This document shows positions 12,978 through 22,599 of a DNA stretch of 64,000 nt, in pieces. Position 1 is the stretch's first letter. Each line of letters opens with the position of its first letter. This DNA is from Promerops cafer (taxonomy: Eukaryota; Chordata; Aves; Passeriformes; Nectariniidae): the NCBI GenBank assembly GCA_013398275.1, contig VZSE01005864.1, positions 510,040-574,039 on the forward strand. The letters are read 5' to 3'. Under the pieces are notes generated by a model. That model ran no database searches. It was not told the origin of the DNA and saw nothing but the letters and a program-made list of their open reading frames with translations. The position numbers and the translations under genes are program-made.

Positions 12978-13230
12978 AAAAGGGTTTTTTTCTTTCTATA
13001 TGAGGAAGTCTGGTGTGAAGAAGGGTCAAGCATGGGTACCTGGTTCACCGCTGCCCATTAAGAAATCTCTCGCAACATGAGCTCGGTCTCGTTTGTGGGT
13101 TTAAAGGACTGTCCCTTCAATTTGAACTGTTCTTCAGAGCAAGCTCTCTGAATTCTTAGGGTAGCTTTTCGAGACGAAAATCTTACCAGGCACGGATTTC
13201 TGGTCTCAAACACCATGTCCTGCCCTCTAG

Positions 13231-13231
13231 G

Positions 13232-13292
<61 letters not shown>

Positions 13293-13328
13293 AAAGAAAA
13301 GGAAAAAAAAAGAAAAAAAAGAAAAAAA
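13231..13328. repeat. Poly(A) / A-rich tract
   Basis: About 60 uninterrupted A residues are followed by A-rich sequence with single G interruptions up to 13,328. In the NFIA mRNA this would be a long U-rich tract. No target-site duplication or SINE/processed-gene body is visible beside it, so it is treated as a simple homopolymer rather than a retrocopy tail. The exact length is unreliable in an assembly. Confidence 0.9.
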
Positions 13329-14279
13329 ACCCAAAACACAAGTAATACTGAATTTAAGTAAATGTATACCTCCAAAATACTGAAAACACCCCAAATCAAT
13401 AAAGACAGAATTTGCGTTCTCAGTGAAATATCTTTAAACCTATCTGACAAGAACCAAGTCAGAAAAAAAGACTAACATAACTTTGAGTAATATTCATACA
13501 GCTACTAAGCATTATGGAATAGCATGCATTAATATTGTACGGTTATTTTACATCACCTATATCAGAAGGTTCTGACAGACAGCGAAGGCTACCGGTGTAG
13601 AAAAATCTTACTTCAGAAGAGCAATATAATACAGATTTCACAGGCACTACATTTTAATATATCAGGTATTATGCTGGTTTTCTTATAATTCTTTCTGTCC
13701 TAAAGCTGGCATTATAACAATGACCGAAAAGGCAAGGATCGAAGTAAACGGAAAGTAGATACCAAAGTTGATATATTCTTTTCTTTTTTTTTTTCAGATA
13801 GATTAGTGCATAGTTTTCATGCAGATAAACACTGCTATGCATTTACATTGTTGGAAAGCAGAGTGAATTGAGCCCAAGTTGTCACATTTTTGTAAATCAT
13901 TTTGCCAGCCTGTAATAGCACCATGTAATGGATTTGCATTAAACATTAAATTGATTTCAGAATTGGTGACACAGTATTCACTACAGTTAAGTGCTATGGA
14001 ATAGCTTCAATGTTACCTGCTATATATCAAAGCAATTTTCATCCCACTGCTTTTTTATTGGAAAAAATAAAAGGAAAATGTACTCGATACTAATTAGACT
14101 ATTGCGCAGCCTTGGACTTGATGATGGCATAGCTGGGTTTACTGTCAAACAGTAATACATGCATTGACTTCAAGACAAAATTGGCATTGTAAGCTTGATT
14201 TAATGAAAATCCTGCCTAGCAGGCAGTGTTAACTTCACAAGACCTGCCTCCGACAGACCTCATGAGGTTGAATTTGTTA

Positions 14280-14289
14280 TTTATTTATT
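14280..14289 (-). terminator. NFIA: Candidate proximal poly(A) signal (AATAAATAAATAA)
   Basis: Two overlapping AATAAA hexamers occur on the minus strand, about 4.8 kb into the 3' UTR. Use of this site would shorten the UTR and drop the CpG-rich and homopolymer segments distal to it. The motif also resembles a simple AU repeat, so the call is tentative. Confidence 0.3.
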
Positions 14290-15087
14290 GTTTAGGTGCC
14301 ATTGAAGCTCTCCTTACATTGTCATGCCGGTTATGGTTTTAATTTTGTTCGATGGAGGCCTTCTACCAATAAAAAAAAAAAAAAAAGATATTTCCAGAGA
14401 CACAATGCAAAGTACAATATTAACTGACATTCTTAAAAAAAAAAAATAATTCACCACAAGGAAAAAAAACCTGTTTTAGGCTATGTATCTGGGTTTTTTT
14501 GTATTTTTGTACAGTAAATATTTCATAACACTGTTACTACAAAGCTGCAAATATACGGAACAAAGAGAACTAGAGAAAGAAAAAAAAAATGTTAGAGGGA
14601 TTTTGCATATTCCTGTGGGCTGACTGAATACTGTGGAGTTGAGAAAACTTGGTGTTTCTTTTCCCCTTCGACCTTAAGGGGAGGGGGAACAAGCAACAGA
14701 GACAAAGTGTACCATGGCTGCCTAAACTCGAAGCCCGAAAGTTTTTTTTTATTATAAAGGAAGAAGAATAAATAATAATGGCATTGCTGGGGTGTGCGGC
14801 ATGAGAAAAGCAAGTGCCCTCGCTCAAAAAGAAAACAATTTAAAAAAACCCGAAAAAAAGAGGGGAAAAAAGAAAGCAATCAACTTGGGGGAAAAGTCAA
14901 TTCATGCTAAGCCATCCCTAGGGCTTTAAATTTGGGTGGGCGGGGGTGGGCACAGGTCAGAGAATTTGTGCGTCTGACAGTTCTGGGGAGAAGGAAGCGG
15001 GGAGGAAAAAAAGTTGTTGGGCGACTCCAAAGGAGCGCCCGGTGCGGGGCCGGGGCTCCGCCGCCGCCCGCACGCCGCGGCCATCCA

Positions 15088-15150
15088 GGGATGGGTGGAT
15101 GGCTGGCTGGCTGGCTGGGTGGATGGAGGGATGGATGGATGGATGGATGC
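15088..15150. repeat. (GGAT)n / (GGCT)n simple repeat
   Basis: GGAT and GGCT tetranucleotide units (for example 'ggctggctggctggctgggt' and 'ggatggatggatggatg') lie within the 3' UTR, immediately after a CpG-rich stretch. The following 'ccccatccctcctgcccatc' is partly complementary, so a local hairpin is possible in single-stranded form. Confidence 0.85.
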
Positions 15151-16935
15151 CCCATCCCTCCTGCCCATCCCTGCTCGCCTCCCCGCTCCTCTAAAGGAGG
15201 ACTAAAACACTGTTTGTTCTCTACACCTGCACGGAACGGAACTGCCGCGTTTCCTGCGTGAGAGGAAGGTGAACGCAAACTGAATTTAGTGTGTAATACT
15301 TTACAACCCCTGTTGGTTAACACCCTTGACCTCCTACCTAATGTTTTAAAGCCTTTAAAACATTTTTTTTTCTCGCAATTCTGCTCAGAGTTCCCTAACT
15401 TTAGCGTCATCAAACTTAATATGACAAAAATACCTTCAAAAATACAGCATACCTGTAATGTCCATTTACAATGGTTCTTCAGTAGCCTATACTTCTCAAG
15501 CATAGGAATATGCTATACCATTGAGAGAAGAAAAATAACTGTATTTAAATACATACAAAAAAAGGAAACGGGAAAGTTTTTAACTTAAATCCAGTTCCCA
15601 AAGGAAAAAAAAAAAAAAGCAATTCTATGAACGCTGCCTTTATAACGAACAATCAGAAATTCCACTAAGCTAATTTGACAGAAATTTTTCCTCATTTAAA
15701 CAACATTACAAAAGTCCTGCATTATAAAATAGGGTAGAATAAATCAGTGTAATCAATAAAACTATACAACATACAAATTACATATCTTCTGAGTGGGCAG
15801 TTTAATTCTCTCTCTTTGCAGCCATGACTACAACATGCTCACTAAAAACAACTAACTGCCCAAACTATTGCTTAGTTTGTTTTGTTTAAAAAAGGGTGCA
15901 ATTTTATTGTATATACAACCAATTTACTGGTAATACCTTGTCTCATAGCAAGGTTCTGACAAAATGTTTGTCTAGGCTTTTTTCCCTTCACTGTGAAGCA
16001 CTGAAAGCTGCTATTTTTTTTTTTTTTAGTGCACATATGTCTTAATAAAGTAATGCCCAGCTAAGTGCTATAGGGAAGGCAAAGGATGCTGGCTAGAGGA
16101 TGTGATACCATATACTAACAATCACACAATACAATAGAGCAAAATGACTACTCAACCACTTATCAGACACATATGAAAATCCAAAACATTTTATTTTTTC
16201 CTTAAATAGAGAATAACCAGTAAACAATTTTCAGAACTTGGAAGTTTAAAAACGTGCATATAAAAATGGGCATTATATACTTTTATTGAATGTGGATTGA
16301 TTGCAGTCTGCTAATAAAAATGGGTGTGGGATCTGAAGAAAAAGGAAGTTTTTTTTTTTTTAAGGCTTGCTTGTGAAAGGAACAGTTGTAAAACAAAAAT
16401 TGCTTGAAGCAGGGTTCAGCTTAGTGCTTCACAGTTTGACTGCTTCTCTAAGAAGAGCCCTTCCTGCATGTGCATTCAAAAATCACAAAAGTACAAAGAC
16501 AAACACCTAAAACACACTGCGTCAAGTGCAGCACCAACTTTGGTCAAATAAAAAAAAATTAAAAGAAAAATTAATAATTGCTAAGCTTTTCTACATGATA
16601 TAAGCAGGTATTGCATATTTTCATATATCTGGGAGAAAACAAAACAAAAAAAGGAAGACTCCAAATAAAAGGTAAAATGCAGCAACATCCAAAAATACTG
16701 ATAATCTAGCATCTACAGATCTCAGAATAGCACTGCCACTGACCATACAGGACAATAAACACTACTCCTATCTGCGGAACAACTAACATCCTATTTAATT
16801 CTAGATGTTGGAACTGACAATGGCTGACATAAAAGTCACATTTACAAAAAGTGTCTCCAAATGCTTGACTAGGGAAAAACCCCTTTCAATATAGGAACAT
16901 GTGCAACAATTCCACAAATAATCGCTATCCAGGGC

Positions 16936-16942
16936 AAGGCAC
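16936..16942 (-). promoter_or_regulatory. NFIA: Possible miR-124 seed match in NFIA 3' UTR
   Basis: The minus strand reads GTGCCTT, complementary to nucleotides 2-8 of miR-124. A single 7-mer in a 7.4-kb UTR can arise by chance, and I see no extended pairing. The call rests only on the match and on the known neural co-expression of miR-124 and NFIA. Confidence 0.2.
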
Positions 16943-17374
16943 ATTGATATGGAATTTTTTTTTTTTTTGTTTCGTGCAAATTAAGAAAACAAAACAAAAC
17001 ATCGTTTCAGGGAAAAGATGAGGAGCAAAGTGTCTTCCCAAGAATTTCAGTTACTTGATTGTATAGGACAGTAGTAGAAACCCTTCTGAAGGGTCGAACA
17101 AACATAGTTTAAAGGCAAGTGCCTGGAATAGGGATTACAATATTGTGTCTTAATGCACTCTACTTTACCCTACATTAACTATATAAAAATTAGTTACTAA
17201 CACTAGAACATGCAGAGACTTTCTCTGATTAGCTGGACTCGCCAACCAGAACGTATATATATGTATAGTATAGGAAACCTTCTTAAAGTTGCATGTGAAG
17301 CAAAGGGGTGCTCCGCTGTCTGATAGAAAAAATCACTTGCACTCTTTTTTTTTTTCTTTTTTTTTCCTTTTTTT

Positions 17375-17486
17375 TGTACATAAGATACAGGACGTTTGGG
17401 GTCCAAACTTCTTTTTTTTTTTTTTTTTTTTCTTTTTTTTTCCTTTTTTTTGTACATAAGATACAGGACGTTTGGGGGCCAAACTT
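17375..17486. repeat. Direct duplication (76-bp period) within poly(T)
   Basis: A 36-bp core beginning 'tgtacataagatacaggacg' occurs at 17,375-17,410 and again at 17,451-17,486, with one mismatch (ggggtcc versus gggggcc). The spacer and both flanks are poly(T) with C interruptions. The repeat lies in the NFIA 3' UTR. It may be a recent homopolymer-mediated duplication or an assembly slip. Confidence 0.9.
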
Positions 17487-18147
17487 TTTTTTTTTTTTTT
17501 TTTTCATTTTCTACTTATTTGTCTGTTTTTTTTCTTTTTTTTCTTCTTCAGCAAGTGCCCTTGCTTTGAACTGGCATAAGTTGTAAGAAGATCAGCATCG
17601 TTCATTTCTGTAATGATTTCTTCACAGTCCAGAAAATGTACCAGTTCAGGGACACGAAGGTGTTTTACTTTCTGGACCGTTCTCTCTTATTCCCAAGGTG
17701 TTTGAGAACTGATAAACCCTATATTGCCGGAAACACGTAAAATTTGTCAGAATTGGCATAATCCATTATAGTGACTTTTAGCTTATAAAATTAACAGATA
17801 TTATGATTTCATTTTAGTTATGTGCTTTGATAACAGAAAATGATTAATTAGCATTTAATGTAGTTAACATATTGTGGTAAAAGCACCATTAGATTTGTTT
17901 TTTTTTTTTTTAATTTTCCTTCAGTTTTAAAGGGATACAAGTTCAACAATAAAAAACATAAAAAGCAAAAATAGCTCCCCTTTTTCTTGCAAGGCTGTTT
18001 TTTACCCCAATAATTTAGAGTCCTGGGGTGGAAGGACTTGGAAAACAAAAATAGAATTTTCAACAATCTCTATCTTACAAAGATATTTAGCTATCCAATG
18101 AAATTGCACTTTACTCAATTCAAAATTCGATTGTTTTGATTGATTCC

Positions 18148-18156
18148 TGTCAGTTT
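18148..18156 (-). promoter_or_regulatory. NFIA: Apparent miR-223 target site in NFIA 3' UTR
   Basis: The plus strand here reads TGTCAGTTT, identical to the first nine bases of miR-223, so the mRNA strand carries AAACTGACA, an extended seed match including an A opposite position 1. After two extra bases the plus strand continues GTCAAA (18,159-18,164), matching the next miR-223 bases and giving likely supplementary pairing. NFIA repression by miR-223 is established in granulocyte differentiation, and this looks like that site. It lies about 0.94 kb after the stop codon. Confidence 0.7.
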
Positions 18157-18395
18157 CTGTCAAAACAGACCAACTTCCCCATTTCTGCGTGAATTTTTGT
18201 GTAATTGTTGAAAATTGTTGAAAAATGTTTTTTTTTAAATGTAAGTGCAGCATTTCAAACTTTTTTCTTTTTTTTCTTTTTTTCTTTTTTAGTGAATAGT
18301 AGTAGTTTGATGTTTTAAATCGCTCTGCAATCGAGTGGAAAAAAATTGTTGACAATGCTCTTATGGTTCATGTTACGTCTCTAAGTGCCGACTGT

Positions 18396-18441
18396 AAAAA
18401 AAAAAAAAAAAAGAAAAAAAAACCCCAACAACAACAACAAC
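18396..18441. repeat. A-rich tract with (AAC)n
   Basis: A poly(A) run interrupted by a single G leads into a short (AAC)5 stretch at about 18,426-18,441, in the proximal NFIA 3' UTR. It is a simple repeat with no further structure visible. Confidence 0.85.
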
Positions 18442-18806
18442 AAAAAAAAAGAAACCTGCATTTTTTTTTTTTTCCCCGATATGTTACAGAAAAAAAAAAA
18501 CATGCTCTATGTCTGTCCGGTAAGTTATATATTGCAGAATTCAGCTACTACAAAAGTTATAGTTTAAGTGTGTTTCATGATTTCTCAAGAAGTCTCACAC
18601 CTGTATGGGAAAATCCGATGAGGATACTGTAAAACAGTTAGGCTCCATATGGAAAGTGTGTTACAACAGCGAGTTGGTAAGCAGCAGCAGAGGCTAGTTC
18701 TACTCAGTGTCACCTAATGCTTACACTACCAATGAAACACTTCAAAAGTTATGAAGCCCAACCATTTCCAGCACCATATGAGAAATTACAACAGTCCTAA
18801 AGTTTG

Positions 18807-18810
<4 letters not shown>

Positions 18811-18856
<46 letters not shown>

Positions 18857-18859
18857 AAN
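18811..18859. repeat. Poly(A) tract ending near a single-N gap
   Basis: The tract has more than 40 A residues and ends in 'ttaa' followed by an N at 18,859. It is A on the plus strand and so U-rich in the NFIA mRNA. The N is probably a contig join or an unresolved base, so length and the immediate flank are unreliable. Confidence 0.9.
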
Positions 18860-19091
18860 TTGAAATTAAAAAAAAAAAAGAAAAATTAAAATCAAATCTC
18901 GAGAGAAAGTTACGGCCTTTGCCATTCAACCATAACGTTTGCCATTTCCATGTACGAGTTTGCTGTCGGTGTCTGCTCGCCTCCCCTTCCGCCGATGTGA
19001 AGTCGCTGCGCTGCGTTGCTGCTGCTTCCGTGTTACAGAGGTGGGAAGGGGTCTGGTGGTCTGTCCGGTGCGTGGTGGGAAGCGGAGACTT

Positions 19092-19109
19092 TTATCCCAG
19101 GTACCAGGA
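19092..19109 (-). CDS. NFIA: NFIA terminal coding exon (SWYLG-stop)
   Basis: The minus strand reads 'ctcttttgcag' then TCC TGG TAC CTG GGA TAA, giving S-W-Y-L-G and a stop. The acceptor has a strong pyrimidine tract. SWYLG is the end I recall for NFIA and for at least one NFIB isoform, so this exon alone does not separate paralogues; the upstream exons do. The junction is in phase 0 with the exon at 42,386-42,477, whose last codon is CAG. Only 15 coding bases and the stop lie in this exon; the rest is 3' UTR. No frame damage is seen. The distance to the previous coding exon is about 23 kb. Confidence 0.95.
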   Translation of the reverse strand, partial: SWYLG

Positions 19110-20844
19110 CTGCAAAAGAGAAAGGAGAAGCGTCAGCCCCGGCCGCCCGCTCTCGCCGCTTCCCCAAGGGCTCCGGGCACCGCCGCCGGCCTCCTCCGCC
19201 AAGAGGGGGGCTAATTGAGACCGTGACGAATTGACCTAATTACAAAGCTTAATTAAAAATACTGTACAAATCAATATATTTTTTTCCCCTCGCCGACAGT
19301 CGCTGGACATAGCTACAGATGAACGCGGGGGTCATGTCACGTTACAAGTTATCAATCTTTTTAATAGATGATGGCTTGAAGATCCCTCCAGTTCACTTTT
19401 GTCTAATCCCCTGAAAAGGCGATACACATTCGCCTCTCTGTGCCATTTATCACCCTGCAGTCGGGGTTTTCTTGGGTATTTAGGCATGTGCCAGCATAAG
19501 CATCTGTTGCTTTATACTGCCCTGCTTCTACTGTCTCACTGGAACAGATGCACAGAAATTCAACAACAGGGCTGTTTTCTTAGGAGAAATGTGGATCACT
19601 ACAGAAAAGCCAGGATAAAGCAAATCTGGGGGAAAGTGGATAAGTGAAAATGTCCCGTACCTCTGCCCATACTTGTGTTCCAAAACAAAACGTGGGGCCT
19701 CGACTAATAGCTTTTCTTTGGGAAAATATTTTTTTTCCCTTTTTCTTCTTCTTCCCAAAGGGAGGGAATTCCCAGGGAATTCAGCCCCGCAACAATACCG
19801 TCCTTAACCCAACGGCGCAGATGCCCGGAGCACAGAAAGCAATTTCACTCCTCCAAAGGAAAATAAACACAGTTGGGAAGCTGGAGTGGGCTCTGCTGGA
19901 GCCGGGGCAGTGCCACTGCACCGGGGAGAGCCTGGCCCGGCCCTGGCAGGGTCAGCCCCACCTGAACCCCCGATGAATGAGAGCAGTGTTAGGCCCTGGG
20001 ACCGCGCGCGCGGGGGGATGCTCCTTGGCAATGACATATTGCTGTGGGAATACACCAACAAGCGGCAACTATTCAGCCTGGAGTAAAGTAATACAACAAG
20101 AAAGACTCAGGTATTAAAGAGCTGTTGCTGATACCCCCCGATTTTTTGCTGGGGCTCCTGTAATATATGAGGTGCGTCTGTGAGGGCGCACGGACCGATG
20201 ACAAGTTTTACCAAGTTTTTCCTCCGCTCCTTTTCGGCCTCTGACGTGATTGATAGCACAATCAGCTCGGCGAGGACTTATGAACATTTACGGAAGACTC
20301 TGAGGCAAGTTTCATGTGGGACTTGGAGATTTTGTGGTCTTGCCATGGAGGTAGGAACCGGTAAAATAAATAGCAGGATTGGAGAAGTTGTCCTGCTTCC
20401 AATACACCTCATTAACTAACTCTTCCTCCGCTCGCCCTTCTGAACACAAACACACCGGTCCCATATCGGCTCCATCTATTGCCTACAGATTTTATATTTA
20501 GACTTACTCAGGCTGCAATTAAACGAAATAGTTCTCATATGTAAAGTTTATAAACAGAGGAAAGTTCTGGCAGGGTTCGTGAAGCAGAGCCAAGTCCCGT
20601 TCTCCTCTCTGACTGCGGGGCCCTACTGATTTTTAGGTGGGTGCACGGATGTGGAGCGTGGGCTGTGCTGTGCTGGAGACATCTCCAACCACTGCTGGCA
20701 CCTCCGGCCACTGCCAGCTCCCAACTTCTCCAAACTTTTCAGGGTCGTCTCTCACACTTGTTGCTTCAGTGTGACAGTTTTTGGCCGGACTGGGAACAGT
20801 GGCACTGCCCAGAATGGAGGAGGGGGGTAAAATCCAAGCAGGGA

Positions 20845-21120
20845 GGGAGTAGAGGGGTTAAAACTGCAAGGTAAAAGACGAGGGGTTAACACTGAGGTGA
20901 TGGAGTAGAGGGGTAAAGATGGAGATGGGATGGAGTAGAGGGGTTGGACACTGTAAAGTGATGGAGTAGAAGGGCTGAACACTGTGAAGTGACGGAGTAG
21001 AGGAGTTTAAACTGAGAGGCGATGGAGTAGAGAGGTTAAAAATTTAGAGGTGGAGGAGTAGAGGGGTTAAAACTGCGAGCTGATGGAGTGGAAGGGTTAA
21101 AGGCTGCGAGGCCGTGGAGT
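20845..21120. repeat. 31-bp minisatellite, about 9 copies
   Basis: Imperfect units of about 28-33 bp share the core 'ggagtagaggggttaaaact' followed by 'gagctgat' or 'gtgaagtgac'. The units are diverged and vary in length, so the array is not recent. It sits 130 bp from a contig gap (N at 21,254). The Ser/Pro-rich minus-strand frame through it is a by-product of the repeat. Confidence 0.88.
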
Positions 21121-21253
21121 TGTTGAACAATTCCAGGCGATGGTTCCCATCTCCGAGGTCCGGCTGCTCCATGGCTGCTGGCCTGGCACATGGCCCGCCG
21201 GTGGCGAGAGCCGCTGCCCTCGCCACTCCTCCCTCGTTTCAAAAGCGGCATTT

Positions 21254-21873
21254 NCGCCCCGGCCGCTCCGTCGGTCCGTCCCCCGCCGGCCCGCGCTCCT
21301 TCACGCATCTCGCTATTCACCCCGCGCCTCGCAGACAAGGTTACCCCAGAGCGGCTCTGTAATCCTTCACTGAAATAGGCTTTATTGATTGCTCTGGTCT
21401 ATTGTTCCCTTTTCAAGTCCCCCAAGTTCAAGTTCATCCCGGTGTTACATCATGTCTCGTTGCTAAGGGCAACCAGACAGCCCCAGACGTGACCGCCATC
21501 CGCAAGCGCGGCGCTGCGCCCTCCCACCGCCGCCAGCCGCGCTGACGTCGAGCCCCGCTCCCAACACACTGAACTATTTATTCTGCCTAATTTATGACCT
21601 CCACAGCAAGAGAGACCCCCACTCCAAAAACCAACACTGTTGTATATTTAATTAATCTGTCTTTCTCTGGCACTTGGGAAAGTTAGACAAAGGTCTAATT
21701 ATTGTGTGTCGCTCCCCACACTTTTCTTTTTGGGGTGACTATTTGCATGGGAAAAGAAACGGCGAGGCTGGGTGCGAGTCCCCTCCCTCCAAAACACCTT
21801 TTTTTTCCCCCCTGCCCTATTGACATTTCGTGAAATACTTTAGCTGCTTAAGGGAATTAGAAAAAAAAAAAAN
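21254..21873. other. Redundant contig between two single-N gaps
   Basis: Single Ns at 21,254 and 21,873 bracket exactly 618 bp (21,255-21,872). This sequence recurs at 21,982-22,599 with the same length and a constant offset of 727 bp; every landmark I compared agrees. Both copies start 'cgccccggccgctccgtcgg' and end with 12 A residues. A biological duplication would not be expected to end exactly at gap characters at both edges. The segment is best read as an unmerged overlapping contig or alternative haplotype, and the true sequence probably joins 21,253 to about 21,874. Confidence 0.93.
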
Positions 21874-22599
21874 GCAGAGGTTGCGGAGGTGGGGCCGCGC
21901 TGGGCCGGGGCTGGCGGCGCTGGGGTCCCGTGGCCCGCCCGGGCTCCGCCGCCCCCCCGCCCCTCGGTCCGTGTGTCCGGCCGCCCCGGCCGCTCCGTCG
22001 GTCCGTCCCCCGCCGGCCCGCGCTCCTTCACGCATCTCGCTATTCACCCCGCGCCTCGCAGACAAGGTTACCCCAGAGCGGCTCTGTAATCCTTCACTGA
22101 AATAGGCTTTATTGATTGCTCTGGTCTATTGTTCCCTTTTCAAGTCCCCCAAGTTCAAGTTCATCCCGGTGTTACATCATGTCTCGTTGCTAAGGGCAAC
22201 CAGACAGCCCCAGACGTGACCGCCATCCGCAAGCGCGGCGCTGCGCCCTCCCACCGCCGCCAGCCGCGCTGACGTCGAGCCCCGCTCCCAACACACTGAA
22301 CTATTTATTCTGCCTAATTTATGACCTCCACAGCAAGAGAGACCCCCACTCCAAAAACCAACACTGTTGTATATTTAATTAATCTGTCTTTCTCTGGCAC
22401 TTGGGAAAGTTAGACAAAGGTCTAATTATTGTGTGTCGCTCCCCACACTTTTCTTTTTGGGGTGACTATTTGCATGGGAAAAGAAACGGCGAGGCTGGGT
22501 GCGAGTCCCCTCCCTCCAAAACACCTTTTTTTTCCCCCCTGCCCTATTGACATTTCGTGAAATACTTTAGCTGCTTAAGGGAATTAGAAAAAAAAAAAA
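21874..22599. promoter_or_regulatory. CpG-rich candidate intronic enhancer
   Basis: A CpG-rich start (21,880-22,040) and a second CpG cluster (about 22,225-22,280) flank recognisable factor motifs. An RFX X-box-like palindrome GTTGCTAAGGGCAAC lies at 22,186-22,200, a CRE-like TGACGTCG at 22,270-22,277 and a perfect octamer ATTTGCAT at 22,468-22,475. SOX-like ACAAAG and homeodomain TAATTA cores lie between them. The block has no coding potential and sits about 3 kb upstream of the terminal exon. A regulatory role is inferred from motif clustering only; a cryptic promoter is the alternative. Confidence 0.45.

Larger units (their letters stand above)
11670..19091 (-). other. NFIA: NFIA 3' untranslated region
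   Basis: The region extends from the base after the TAA stop (19,094-19,092) to the predicted cleavage site near 11,670, about 7.4 kb with no intervening coding exon. It is AT-rich with many U-rich and A-rich tracts, as expected of a long regulatory 3' UTR. Further AATAAA motifs on the minus strand could serve shorter isoforms: an overlapping pair at 14,289-14,280, and others at 15,908-15,903 and 16,287-16,282. CpG-rich patches at about 12,450-12,780 and 15,030-15,085 stand out from the AT-rich surroundings. The extent is inferred; RNA-seq or 3'-end sequencing would fix it. Confidence 0.75.

Noticed and set aside
12443..13048. 201-codon minus-strand open frame containing poly-lysine
   Set aside because: The frame is carried through a homopolymer and an 8-N gap in the NFIA 3' UTR, so it is not coding.
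13231..13328. Poly(A) tract as a tail of a processed pseudogene or retrocopy
   Set aside because: No gene-like body or target-site duplication is visible on either side; it is better explained as a simple homopolymer.
21255..22599. Reading the 618-bp pair as a real tandem enhancer duplication
   Set aside because: The first copy is bounded exactly by N characters at both ends and the two copies match in length and landmarks, which points to an assembly artefact.
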